Shown here piece by piece: positions 9,247 through 18,012 of a DNA stretch of 64,000 nucleotides. The translations under genes and the position numbers were made by a program. Source of the stretch: Bacteroidota bacterium (lineage in GTDB: Bacteria > Bacteroidota > Bacteroidia > Bacteroidales > UBA10428); contig CP065006.1 of NCBI GenBank assembly GCA_016699695.1, positions 1,860,001 through 1,924,000 on the forward strand, given 5' to 3'. Position 1 is the stretch's first letter, and the number at the start of each line of letters is the position of its first letter. Below the pieces are notes generated by a model that ran no database searches, was not told the origin of the DNA, and saw only the letters and a program-made list of their open reading frames with translations.

Positions 9247-9312
9247 GAGTTCTCGAAATGAAATTTTATAGTCGAATCCCGATTTACATTGGGACTGAAA
9301 GCGGATGCGCGG
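9247..9312 (+). repeat. 66-base dispersed repeat, copy 1
   Basis: This stretch is nearly the same as 27751-27816 over all 66 bases, including the 20-mer AATGAAATTTTATAGTCGAA and the shared ends GAGTTC and TGCGCGG. A further 12 bases upstream (TTTATTCGTGAG) also match, after a 16-base insertion in this copy. Both copies keep TCCC and GGGA flanking a variable AT-rich spacer of equal length, which suggests a small hairpin. It has no reading frame worth calling. The rest of the 338-base gap between arsR and the prenyl synthase holds only promoters. Confidence 0.7.
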
Positions 9313-9439
9313 ACAAGAATGCTTTTCAACGAAATCAATTTCATCGTTATATTCGGGAGTATATTCATCAACCTTGAAGTATTGAGTAGGTGGATAAGGA
9401 GTTTTGAACCTGTGATGAATTCAATATAAAAAGAATGGG

Positions 9440-9447
9440 TATCTTTG
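9440..9447 (+). promoter_or_regulatory. Candidate -7 promoter box of the polyprenyl synthase
   Basis: TATCTTTG is an exact TAnnTTTG box lying 19 bases before the ATG at 9467, giving an expected start of transcription near 9454. No clear TTTG lies 17-21 bases upstream, so the call rests on the -7 box alone. Confidence 0.4.
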
Positions 9448-9466
9448 ATGCCAGCGAGAAAACAAT

Positions 9467-10441
9467 ATGAAAACAAGCAAAGCAATAAAGTCTGTAATTA
9501 GTGATGATTTAAAGAGCTTTAACAAGAATTTTTCGGGGTCGATGAAAAGCCCTGTGCCTCTTTTGAATATAATTACCAACTACCTTTTACGCCGAAAAGG
9601 AAAGCAAATAAGACCGATATTGGTTTTTCTTTCGGCAAAAACTGTGGGCACTACCAACGAGGCCACCCATGTGGCAGCTTCGCTCATCGAATTGCTGCAT
9701 ACGGCTACACTTGTGCACGATGATGTGGTTGATGATGCCATGGAACGTAGAGGGTTTTTATCAATCAATGCCCTTTGGCGGTCAAAGATTGCTGTGCTTC
9801 TGGGTGATTTTCTGTTGGCCAAAGGACTTCTATTGGCAGTAAAGCACAAGCAGTTCGAATTGCTCGAAATTGTATCTGATGCCGTAAAGGAAATGAGCGA
9901 AGGCGAATTACTCCAAATTCAGAAAACACGCAAACTAAATATTACCGAAGAGGAATACTTCGAAATTATTACTAAAAAAACAGCTACACTTCTTGCTGCG
10001 TGTACGGCCAGCGGAGCACGCTCTGTTTCGGACAATGCCGAACATGTTGAAAAAATGAAGCAAATTGGCATTAACTTGGGAATAGCCTTTCAGATAAAAG
10101 ATGATCTGTTCGATTACGAGAAAACAAGCTCTACCGGAAAACCTATCGGAAACGATATAAAAGAGAAAAAACTGACCCTTCCACTTATTGCTGCGCTAAA
10201 GAATGCTCCTACTGACGAATCAAGAAGTATTATCAGGTTAATAAATAGAAATTCCTCTAAAAGAAATACTTACGATACTATATATCAATTTGTACATCAA
10301 TACAAAGGTTTGGAATATGCAGAGAATAAAATGCAGCATTTTAAACAAATAGCCCTTGAATTATTAGTAGAATTTCCTTCGAATGAAGCAAGGGATAGTT
10401 TTTCTGACCTGATTGAATATATCGTTTCGCGCAGAAAATAA
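9467..10441 (+). CDS. Polyprenyl diphosphate synthase (trans, long-chain)
   Basis: This enzyme condenses isopentenyl diphosphate onto allylic diphosphates to build the side chain of menaquinone or a similar lipid. Both aspartate-rich motifs are present: HDDVVDDAMERRG near residue 86 (first, DDxxD) and FQIKDDLFDYE near residue 208 (second). GKQIRPILVFLSA near residue 44 is the conserved diphosphate-binding stretch. The bulk of small residues before the first motif is consistent with a long-chain product, but chain length cannot be read reliably. At 324 residues it has normal size. It converges with uvrC, with the two stop codons only two bases apart. Confidence 0.92.
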   Translation: MKTSKAIKSVISDDLKSFNKNFSGSMKSPVPLLNIITNYLLRRKGKQIRPILVFLSAKTVGTTNEATHVAASLIELLHTATLVHDDVVDDAMERRGFLSINALWRSKIAVLLGDFLLAKGLLLAVKHKQFELLEIVSDAVKEMSEGELLQIQKTRKLNITEEEYFEIITKKTATLLAACTASGARSVSDNAEHVEKMKQIGINLGIAFQIKDDLFDYEKTSSTGKPIGNDIKEKKLTLPLIAALKNAPTDESRSIIRLINRNSSKRNTYDTIYQFVHQYKGLEYAENKMQHFKQIALELLVEFPSNEARDSFSDLIEYIVSRRK

Positions 10442-10443
10442 AT

Positions 10444-12258
10444 TTACAATCCTTCCTTCTCGTTGAAATATTTCCAGATTGATTCGGCTTGCTTCTTAGT
10501 CACCACAGAAGCAATCACATCAATGGGTTGAGCCTTCAATTGATACACCGAACCGAAATGAGCAAGCAACTTTTGAATGGTAGCTGGCCCTACTCCATTA
10601 ATTTCGAGCAGTTGGGTTTGCATCATTTTCTTCGATCTAACTTTTCTGTGAAAACTAATTCCAAAGCGATGTGCTTCATTACGCAGTTGCTGAATTATTC
10701 TAAGAGAATAAGAATTCTTATCTAAATAGAGTGGTACAGGATCTCCCGGGAAATAGAGTTCTTCCAGCCTCTTTGCTATTCCCAAAATGGCAATTTTACC
10801 ATACAAATCTAAACCTTCAAGGCTTTTTACCGCAGCACTTAATTGACCTTTACCTCCATCCACAATAATAAGTTGAGGCAATTCTGCTCCTTCTTCAAGC
10901 AGCCTTTTATAGCGCCGGGTGATGACTTCTTCCATGGAAGCAAAATCATTAGAGCCCTCTACTGTTTTAATGTGATAATGCCGATAATCTCTTTTTGATG
11001 GTTTTGCATTTCGAAAAACAACACAGGCTGCCACAGCAGACTCTCCCTGAATGTTGCTGTTGTCGAAGCATTCGATATAAACTGGTAATTCTTTTAAGCG
11101 CAAATCTGTTTTGAGTTGAATAAGCAACTTAGATGTTTTAGAAAGCTTATTGCTTACTTCGTTGTACTTCTTTTCGCTCTGCAGGGCAAATTGCAATGCA
11201 TTTCTTTCCGATAATTCCAAAAGCTTTTTCTTATCTCCAATTTTCGGAACGGTAAAATCGATTCCAATTACCGTTGGTAAAACGAAAGGCACATAAACGT
11301 CGGAAGTTGTACTACCCACTTTTTCTCTTATATCGAGCAGTGCGAAAAGCAATAAGTCTTCTTTCGATTCCTCGAGTTGTTGGACAATTTCTACTGTATG
11401 AGACTGTACAATTGCCCCTTGAAGGATTTTTATAAAATTCACATAGGATCTACTCTCCCGCTGATAGAAAGAGAATACATCCACATTGTCAATTTTTGGG
11501 TTTACAATGGCCGATTTACTCTTGTAGCGTGATAATATTTCGTACTTGGATTTAATCTTTTCAGCATCTTCAAATTGATGCTTTTCTGAATAATCCATCA
11601 TAAGACCATATAAAAACTTCTGAACCTGCTGAATATCCCCTTTTAAAATGTACTGTATTTGTTGAATGGATTCTCTATAATCTATCTCAGATTGTTTTCC
11701 TTCGCAAGGACCAAGGCAATTACCAAGATGATACTCCAGGCATACTTTATACTTTTTCTTTTTAATAAGCTCAGAGCTTAATTGATAATAACAGGTTCGA
11801 ATAGGGTACAATTCTCGAATAAGTCCCAAAAGGGTTCTCACCATCACCACAGAAGTGTAAGGTCCATAGTACTCCGAACCATCGTTAATACGATTTCTGG
11901 TGGAAAAAACTCTCGGAAATGCTTCATTCTTTATACATATCCATGGAAAGGTTTTGTCGTCTTTGAGTAAAATGTTGTATTTAGGTTGATTGGTCTTGAT
12001 TATATTATTCTCAAGCAACAAGGCATCGGACTCTGTTTCTACGACAATGTGGCGAATATCGTATACTTGTGAAACAAGCCTTTTAGTTTTAAATGAATCG
12101 TATTTTTGCTTTGAGAAATAAGAAGCTACCCGTTTCTTTAGACTTTTCGCTTTACCTACGTACAATAGGCTTCCAGACTGGTTATAAAACTGGTACACTC
12201 CAGGCAAATCTGGTAAATTGCTAAGTATGAATTTTAAATCAGCCATGGAGTGAAGCAA
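10444..12258 (-). CDS. uvrC: Excinuclease ABC subunit C
   Basis: UvrC makes both incisions in nucleotide excision repair. At 604 residues it has all four parts: an N-terminal GIY-YIG nuclease (PGVYQFYNQSGSLLYVGKA, residues about 18-36), a UVR motif for UvrB contact (about 205-240, QFEDAEKIKSKYEIL), an RNase H-like nuclease with acidic residues (ECFDNSNIQG, IIVDGGKGQL), and C-terminal helix-hairpin-helix motifs (EINGVGPATIQKLLAHFG). The first Met at 12258 is four residues upstream of a second Met at 12246 (MADLKF) that fits family starts better. It is the last gene of the minus-strand group rsbW-like, ybeY, mnmG, uvrC. Confidence 0.96.
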   Translation of the reverse strand: MLHSMADLKFILSNLPDLPGVYQFYNQSGSLLYVGKAKSLKKRVASYFSKQKYDSFKTKRLVSQVYDIRHIVVETESDALLLENNIIKTNQPKYNILLKDDKTFPWICIKNEAFPRVFSTRNRINDGSEYYGPYTSVVMVRTLLGLIRELYPIRTCYYQLSSELIKKKKYKVCLEYHLGNCLGPCEGKQSEIDYRESIQQIQYILKGDIQQVQKFLYGLMMDYSEKHQFEDAEKIKSKYEILSRYKSKSAIVNPKIDNVDVFSFYQRESRSYVNFIKILQGAIVQSHTVEIVQQLEESKEDLLLFALLDIREKVGSTTSDVYVPFVLPTVIGIDFTVPKIGDKKKLLELSERNALQFALQSEKKYNEVSNKLSKTSKLLIQLKTDLRLKELPVYIECFDNSNIQGESAVAACVVFRNAKPSKRDYRHYHIKTVEGSNDFASMEEVITRRYKRLLEEGAELPQLIIVDGGKGQLSAAVKSLEGLDLYGKIAILGIAKRLEELYFPGDPVPLYLDKNSYSLRIIQQLRNEAHRFGISFHRKVRSKKMMQTQLLEINGVGPATIQKLLAHFGSVYQLKAQPIDVIASVVTKKQAESIWKYFNEKEGL

Positions 12259-12264
12259 TTTTTT

Positions 12265-12280
12265 GGTTCCACGTGGAACA
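12265..12280. promoter_or_regulatory. parS-like site in the mnmG-uvrC gap
   Basis: GGTTCCACGTGGAACA contains the perfect 14-base palindrome GTTCCACGTGGAAC, which matches the ParB-binding parS consensus (a GTT half-site, a CACGTG core and its mirror). It fills the 30-base gap between mnmG and uvrC. A near-identical site is inside polA. mnmG (gidA) is an origin-proximal gene in many bacteria, so the position is sensible. The parB gene is not in this window. Confidence 0.7.
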
Positions 12281-12288
12281 ATAGAAAT

Positions 12289-14154
12289 CTAGCGGCCCAG
12301 ATGAACCAACAATACATTGATATCGGATGGTGAAACTCCAGGCACTCGACTAGCTTGTCCCACCGTTTCAGGTCGTAGACGTGTTAACTTTTGTCGCGCT
12401 TCTGTCGATATTGATAGCATATCATTGTAAGTAATATGATCTGGGATTCGAATGTTCTCCAGCCTTTTTACCTTTTCAGCAATAAGCTGTTCTCTTTCAA
12501 TGTAACCGAAATATTTTACATGAATCTCGGTGGCTTCGCATAATAACGCCATGTCAATCTCTGATTCGAAAACAGAATTAGTCTTTGAGATTACTTTCTG
12601 AAGCAAATCAAATAAAGTAATCTGAGGCCTACGAACAAGATCAATTGCTTTCACTTGTTGACGAAGTAGGGATGTTTCAACCTCGCCTAAAAACTCATTC
12701 GCCGTAGATGGATTTATGCTCAAAGTTTCCAGATAATTTATAAACCGTTTTCGTTCTCCAATCTTTTTTTCTAATACTTTTAGTCGATCCTCAGTTGCTA
12801 AACCAATTTTGTAACCAGCCAAAGTAAGTCGTTCATCGGCATTGTCTTGTCGTAATAAAATCCTGTGCTCTGCCCGTGAAGTAAACATCCGATAAGGTTC
12901 ATCGACTCCTTTAGTAACCAGGTCATCGATTAATACGCCGATATAAGAATCTTTGCGACTTAGCACAAACTCTTCTTTACCACATAACTTCAAAGCCGCA
13001 TTGATACCTGCCATTAAGCCTTGACCTCCTGCCTCCTCGTAACCAGTAGTGCCATTAATTTGTCCAGCAAAATAAAGTCCAGAAACTTGCTTAGTCTCCA
13101 AGGTGTGTTTTAACTGAGTTGGGGGATAGTAATCATATTCGATGGCATAACCTGGTCGAAAAATGACTGCCTTCTCTAATCCGGATATCTCACGCAATGC
13201 CTTATACTGAATTTCCCAGGGAAGACTAGAAGAAAATCCATTTAAATACATCTCATAAGAATCGGCACCTTCGGGTTCTAAAAACAATTGATGACTCGCT
13301 TTTTCTGAAAATGTTACAATCTTATCTTCGATGCTCGGGCAATATCTGGGACCCACACCTTTAATACTTCCATTAAATAATGGACTCACTGAAAAACCTT
13401 GCTCCAGTATATCATGAACCCTATCGTTAGTATGTGTTATCCAGCAAGAGTAATTCGTTTTGATAGCCCGATTAAGAAATGAAAAGTTTCCTCCTTCCTC
13501 ATCGCCTTTTTGTTCAATCATTTTGGTGAAATCAACCGTACGGCCATCAATTCTGGCAGGAGTACCTGTTTTCATTCTCCCAACTTCAAAACCTAAACTA
13601 GCTAGTTGACTAGAGATACCCACAGAAGCTGGTTCAGAAATTCGACCTCCCACAAATTGGGTACTTCCAATGTGAATTAAACCATTCTCAAAAGTGCCAT
13701 TTGTTAGTACAACAGCTTTCGCAGAAAACTGAACTCCAATTTTTGTTTTTACACCAGTAACCCTATTTCCTTCAAAAACAAGACTCGTAACTGCATCTTG
13801 CCAAAAGTGTATATTTGGTAAACTCTCTAAAGCCTTTCTCCATTCGAAGCTAAACTGAAAGCGATCGGATTGAGCGCGAGGACTCCACATGGCTGGTCCC
13901 TTGCTTTTATTCAACATTCTAAACTGCAACATTGTTTTATCTGTAATGATACCCATCATTCCGCCAAGGGCATCAATCTCTCGAACAATTTGTCCCTTTG
14001 CAACACCACCTACCGCAGGGTTGCAAGACATTTGAGCTATCTTGTTTAAATCGATGGTTACCAATAAAACCCTGCACCTTAACTTTCCTGCTGCAAAGGC
14101 AGCTTCGCATCCAGCATGACCTGCACCTACAACAATGATATCATAATCGAACAT
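12289..14154 (-). CDS. mnmG: tRNA uridine-5-carboxymethylaminomethyl(34) synthesis enzyme MnmG
   Basis: MnmG works with MnmE to modify the wobble uridine of several tRNAs, using FAD and methylene-tetrahydrofolate. The 621-residue protein opens with the dinucleotide-binding loop VVGAGHAGCEAA (residues about 7-18). It continues with the signature MSCNPAVGGVAKGQIVREID, carries a second family signature GPRYCPSIEDK (about 270), and ends with a helical domain that contacts MnmE and tRNA (VPGVSPSDINVLLVHLGR). Length and motifs are normal. It lies 20 bases after ybeY on the same strand. The 30 bases after its stop carry a parS-like site and then uvrC. Confidence 0.97.
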   Translation of the reverse strand: MFDYDIIVVGAGHAGCEAAFAAGKLRCRVLLVTIDLNKIAQMSCNPAVGGVAKGQIVREIDALGGMMGIITDKTMLQFRMLNKSKGPAMWSPRAQSDRFQFSFEWRKALESLPNIHFWQDAVTSLVFEGNRVTGVKTKIGVQFSAKAVVLTNGTFENGLIHIGSTQFVGGRISEPASVGISSQLASLGFEVGRMKTGTPARIDGRTVDFTKMIEQKGDEEGGNFSFLNRAIKTNYSCWITHTNDRVHDILEQGFSVSPLFNGSIKGVGPRYCPSIEDKIVTFSEKASHQLFLEPEGADSYEMYLNGFSSSLPWEIQYKALREISGLEKAVIFRPGYAIEYDYYPPTQLKHTLETKQVSGLYFAGQINGTTGYEEAGGQGLMAGINAALKLCGKEEFVLSRKDSYIGVLIDDLVTKGVDEPYRMFTSRAEHRILLRQDNADERLTLAGYKIGLATEDRLKVLEKKIGERKRFINYLETLSINPSTANEFLGEVETSLLRQQVKAIDLVRRPQITLFDLLQKVISKTNSVFESEIDMALLCEATEIHVKYFGYIEREQLIAEKVKRLENIRIPDHITYNDMLSISTEARQKLTRLRPETVGQASRVPGVSPSDINVLLVHLGR

Positions 14155-14174
14155 AAATTTTCTTGTAAAGTTAT

Positions 14175-14597
14175 TTATAATTCTTCTAAATAAGACAGAT
14201 AATGATTCTCCATTTTTCTTATCTGAATTTTTTCCAAATCTGAGTTATCTTTATATCCACACAAATGCAGAACTCCGTGAATTACAACACGATGCAGTTC
14301 TAAAAGGAATTCAGTGTTAAAATGTATAGCGTTAGATTGAACAGTTGGAATAGAAATGAAAATCTCTCCATTAATTATGTTAACAAAACTGTTGTCGAAT
14401 GTTATAATGTCGGTAAAATAATCGTGCGATAGGTGTAATAGATTAATCTCAAGAATTTGTTCCTCGTTGACAAAATGATATAAAATGTCACCTGGTACTT
14501 TCTTTTCGGATTCAATCACATGCTGAATCCATGAACAAATTTTATCCTCGTTGATAAGTTCAAATGAAACTTCGGAATAATGAAAGCGAATGCTCAC
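14175..14597 (-). CDS. ybeY: Endoribonuclease YbeY, 16S rRNA maturation
   Basis: YbeY is a zinc-dependent RNase involved in 16S rRNA 3' end maturation and ribosome quality control. The 140-residue protein carries the metal motif as HRVVIHGVLHLCGYKD (residues about 105-120). Two histidines with H-x3-H spacing are kept, but the usual third histidine in GYDH is replaced by Asp in GYKD. I recall this variant as common in Bacteroidota YbeY proteins, so it is probably functional, not a defect. It starts one base after the stop of the ATP-binding protein gene, implying translational coupling. Confidence 0.93.
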   Translation of the reverse strand: MSIRFHYSEVSFELINEDKICSWIQHVIESEKKVPGDILYHFVNEEQILEINLLHLSHDYFTDIITFDNSFVNIINGEIFISIPTVQSNAIHFNTEFLLELHRVVIHGVLHLCGYKDNSDLEKIQIRKMENHYLSYLEEL

Positions 14598-14598
14598 A

Positions 14599-14997
14599 CT
14601 ACTTTATTTTAAACTCAAGCTCGACTATTGAACCGTTCTTGTAAAAACTAATTTTATCTGATAATTTCTCCATAAGAAAAATACCTCTGCCATTCACATT
14701 TTCAATATTTTCAGGAGCAGTAGGATCAGGAATATTAGTAAAATCAAATCCAGGACCTTGGTCTTCCACACGAATTCTAAAAAAAGTATCCTCGATTGTA
14801 AAAAAAACATTTACTGTCTTAGACTCATCTAATTTATTTCCGTGAACAATAGCATTATTTGCTGCTTCAAGCGCAGCAATTAAGATATTTCCATATTGAT
14901 CTTCGCCAATTTTAAATTCGGCAGAAATATCATCGATAACCTTTTCTACTCTTCTCAGATTATCTATTTTTGAAGCTATGCTAAGTGACTTTTCCAT
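14599..14997 (-). CDS. RsbW-like ATP-binding protein (anti-sigma/serine kinase fold)
   Basis: A 132-residue single-domain GHKL ATPase. The N box (EAANNAIVHGNKLDES, residues about 45-60), G1 (EDQGPGFDF, about 77) and G2 (NGRGIFLMEKL, about 101) are intact. There is no dimerisation/phosphoacceptor domain, which fits RsbW/SpoIIAB-type anti-sigma kinases. No anti-anti-sigma (STAS) partner or sigma factor is adjacent, so the target is unknown. It heads the operon with ybeY, mnmG and uvrC. A lone RsbW-like gene next to ybeY is a position I have seen in this phylum, but I cannot cite a function. Confidence 0.88.
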   Translation of the reverse strand: MEKSLSIASKIDNLRRVEKVIDDISAEFKIGEDQYGNILIAALEAANNAIVHGNKLDESKTVNVFFTIEDTFFRIRVEDQGPGFDFTNIPDPTAPENIENVNGRGIFLMEKLSDKISFYKNGSIVELEFKIK

Positions 14998-15122
14998 TAA
15001 TTCACTGATTATTCAAACCTCTTATACTGCATTATTCACAACAAGTTTCTAAAATTCTATGCAATTTACGATTATTTCAATAAATCGCCGTTTTTTAAAT
15101 ACTATTTGTACATTATCCATGA

Positions 15123-16301
15123 CTAATTCGCTATCCATAGTTCTGGATTAAGCTTCTCAAGGCCATTCCAAATCTCTAAGTGTACCAGATAGCTGTCGCT
15201 AGACCCAGTTTTACCAGCTATACCTATTGTATCTTTACTTTTCACTTTAGCGCCTATTGCCACCTTCACTTCTTTAAGGTTATGATAGACTGTATAGTAT
15301 TTGCCATGCCTAATTATAACCGTATAATTAGAGCCCTTTATCGCAAAAACTTTACTCACTTCGCCATCGAATATCGCACGTACCGAGGGATCGCCTACAC
15401 CCGAAATATCAATTCCATTATTCTGAACCTTCACTCCTTTAATAACAGGATGATAATGTTCTCCAAACTGTTCTGTTATAATACCCTGACGAGTTGGCCA
15501 TGGAAGTTTACCCTTGTTTAGTTCAAACTGTGAAGAAACAATCTTATCGGCAGGAGTAAGCTTTGACAAAGGGCTTTTAGAAGCTTCTTCGCGAATAAGA
15601 GCTTCGATTTTACTATTGATTTCCTTCTCTATCTTTTTCTTCTTTTCCAAATCAGCCCTAAGTTGTTTCTCTTCAGTAGTCAACTTTTTAAGTGTTTTTT
15701 CGCGTGAAGCTTTTTCGTATTCCAGGTTCTTATTTTCACGCTTTACACCTAATAAAGCATCTCCTAAGGAGGCTTTCTCCCTCACCAATTCTCTTAACTC
15801 GCGATCAATTTGTTTCTTGATGCTTGTAATAATAGCAATACGTTCTTTCCGGGCACGCTGAAGCTGCTCGAAATACTTGGTACGCAAATAAAATTGATTA
15901 AAATCGGCCGAGGCTAACAAAAAAATAATTACAGTAAACTCATTATGGTTTTTATAGGCATAGCGCAAAAAATCAGCATACAAATCCTTTTGCTTCTTAA
16001 TATCCCGGTTCAAGCTGGCTATAGTCCTCTCTCTGTCCAGTATTTTAGTTTCAATCACAACTATCTCAGCCTGGTAATTTGAAATAAGTCCTTGCCGTTT
16101 GTTTATCTTACGATCTAGTAGGTTTAATGACTGTATAGTACTACCCTTTTTTTTCTCGGTAGATTCAATGAGCTTGTTTGTTACTGATATCTCATTCAGT
16201 AATTTTTCCCGTTTAGTTACAAGCTCGTTCTTTTTAGCCTGTCCCTGGAGAAGACTGCAGACTGCGAAAAGAAATAAAAAAAAGAAAATACTATTTCTCA
16301 A
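15123..16301 (-). CDS. EnvC-like murein hydrolase activator (coiled coil plus degenerate LytM/M23 domain)
   Basis: A signal peptide (residues 1-20, FFFLFLFAVCSLLQGQA) directs export. Residues about 22-250 form a long coiled coil rich in Lys, Glu and Leu, and residues about 285-390 form an M23/LytM fold. The catalytic site is damaged. The usual His-x3-Asp becomes NNGIDISG with Asn in place of His, and the HxH motif near the C-terminus reads LVHLEIW with Val for the first His. This matches EnvC/NlpD-type proteins that activate amidases during cell division and do not cut themselves. It overlaps the TPR gene upstream by 11 bases, so the two are coupled. The architecture call is firm; the division role is inferred. 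Confidence 0.88.
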   Translation of the reverse strand: MRNSIFFFLFLFAVCSLLQGQAKKNELVTKREKLLNEISVTNKLIESTEKKKGSTIQSLNLLDRKINKRQGLISNYQAEIVVIETKILDRERTIASLNRDIKKQKDLYADFLRYAYKNHNEFTVIIFLLASADFNQFYLRTKYFEQLQRARKERIAIITSIKKQIDRELRELVREKASLGDALLGVKRENKNLEYEKASREKTLKKLTTEEKQLRADLEKKKKIEKEINSKIEALIREEASKSPLSKLTPADKIVSSQFELNKGKLPWPTRQGIITEQFGEHYHPVIKGVKVQNNGIDISGVGDPSVRAIFDGEVSKVFAIKGSNYTVIIRHGKYYTVYHNLKEVKVAIGAKVKSKDTIGIAGKTGSSDSYLVHLEIWNGLEKLNPELWIAN

Positions 16302-18012
16302 AACAACTACTTTTTTTTATTGTTTCAATTTTACCAGCAATTCGATCGTACAATTCCTTATCGTACTTAAGTGCCTCTGTCCATGCTTCTACTGCCTCGC
16401 TGCAACGATTTAAACTTTGCATAATATCACCATAATGCTCAAGAACTTCGGAATTGTTATATGCACCATTTTTAATTGCACTTTCAATGTACTTAAGCCC
16501 TTCTGCAGCATCTCCTTTCTTGTAAAGTATCCAACCATAGGTATCAAGATAGGTAGGGTTCTTAGGTTCCATGCGAATGGTATACTTACTTAATTCCTCT
16601 GCACGATCAAGCTTTTCGCCGCGTAATGATAAATAATAACCATAATTATTTCGAACCCAAAGATTATCAGGCTGAATAACAATTATTGATTCATACAAAC
16701 TATCGCTCTTAACGATATTACCAATCTCACGGTAAGAATCAGCGAGAAGATTTAAAAATTGAACCTGCTGTTCGATAGTTTTATTTTCTATTGATAAGCC
16801 TTTTGCCTCTAAATCGATAATTTCTTTATAACGGTCCAGAGAAAACAAGGAATATCCTGCGTAAATAATTAGATTAATTTCTTTAGGATATTCGTTTAGG
16901 GCATCTGCATAAACTTCCGAAACAGCATAATGGTCTTCTATATAATTGCAGATCATCAGATATTGTTCCCAAATAACATAATTAACTCCATCAAGGTATA
17001 AAGCAGATTTTAGCTCCCGGGCGGCACCAGCATAGTCTTTTCGTTTAATGCAATGATCGGCACTAAATGCATAAGGCCGATAATCGGTACTATATTCGCT
17101 CTTTAATAAATCGATAAGACTTATCAAAAAAGTTGAATCTTCTTTTTGGAAACGCTCCTCTATAGAATAATTGTAGAGTATGCCTAATTTATCCTGAAGC
17201 TCCACATCTTCAGAAGCAAATCCTACTTTATAATAATACAAGGCGCTGTCCAATTTACCTTGGTTGAAATAAAAGTCGGCAAAAGACAAATTTGCCAGTC
17301 CGTTATCAGGTTCGCGCTGAAGCAAATTTAAATAAACCTGCCTGGATGTTTCAGCCTCATTAATCACATTTAAATATTCGACCAACATCCCATAGTTTTC
17401 GATATTCTCAGGAAACAGAAAAATAAGGTCTTCAAGAACTGCCAAAGCACTATCCTGGTAATTCATACCGGAATAATTCTTATGTCGCACCACTAAAACC
17501 TCTCTGCTCTCAATCAATTCGCGATCAAGCTTACTAATGCAGGCCATGGATTGTTCGTACTTACCAGAATTACTATACAACATGGCAAGCCGATAGAGGT
17601 ACTCTGGCTCATCTGAAAGATTTACAACGGTCTCGTAAACCCATACTGTACTATCTAAAATACCCTGACTATAGTATATATCGCCTAAATGTAATAAGTA
17701 CCACTTATTAGTACTATCAAGATCCACAGCCTTTTTTGCTCTATCTTTAGCCAAATCCATCTCTCCAGTTCTAGCATAAATAGTGCTAAGTTGGTAATAC
17801 GGAGCGGCTCGTTCGGGAAACTCTTCAGTACATAAATTATACAATTGCAATGCTGCCGTATAATTTCCAATCAATGCATATTTGGTAGCTTCAGTAAAAA
17901 CAGAATAGTACTGATCCTCAGTTTTTATCATTTTCTGTACTGAAGATTTATTGCTACCAGCACATGAAACTAAAATAAAAAAAGCACTTAAGTAAAAGCT
18001 AAATCTTCTCAT
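16291..18012 (-). CDS. TPR-repeat lipoprotein
   Basis: The start at 18012 (MRRFSFYLSAFFILVSC) gives a lipoprotein signal with the lipobox cysteine at about residue 17; an earlier Met at 18030 adds six residues and spoils the signal. About 570 residues follow, almost entirely tetratricopeptide repeats (for example YYQLSTIYARTGEMDLAKDR and LDTYGWILYKKGDAAEGLKY), forming a superhelical protein-binding scaffold. It is probably anchored in the outer membrane facing the periplasm. Its gene overlaps the nucleotidyltransferase gene upstream and the EnvC-like gene downstream, suggesting a joint role in envelope assembly. No specific partner can be named. Confidence 0.88.
   Translation of the reverse strand: MRRFSFYLSAFFILVSCAGSNKSSVQKMIKTEDQYYSVFTEATKYALIGNYTAALQLYNLCTEEFPERAAPYYQLSTIYARTGEMDLAKDRAKKAVDLDSTNKWYLLHLGDIYYSQGILDSTVWVYETVVNLSDEPEYLYRLAMLYSNSGKYEQSMACISKLDRELIESREVLVVRHKNYSGMNYQDSALAVLEDLIFLFPENIENYGMLVEYLNVINEAETSRQVYLNLLQREPDNGLANLSFADFYFNQGKLDSALYYYKVGFASEDVELQDKLGILYNYSIEERFQKEDSTFLISLIDLLKSEYSTDYRPYAFSADHCIKRKDYAGAARELKSALYLDGVNYVIWEQYLMICNYIEDHYAVSEVYADALNEYPKEINLIIYAGYSLFSLDRYKEIIDLEAKGLSIENKTIEQQVQFLNLLADSYREIGNIVKSDSLYESIIVIQPDNLWVRNNYGYYLSLRGEKLDRAEELSKYTIRMEPKNPTYLDTYGWILYKKGDAAEGLKYIESAIKNGAYNNSEVLEHYGDIMQSLNRCSEAVEAWTEALKYDKELYDRIAGKIETIKKSSCFEK

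Noticed and set aside
9279..9300. tRNA-like T-arm (GTCGAATCCCGA)
   Set aside because: The bases resemble a TpsiC arm, but no acceptor, D or anticodon arm surrounds them, and the same bases occur in the second repeat copy.
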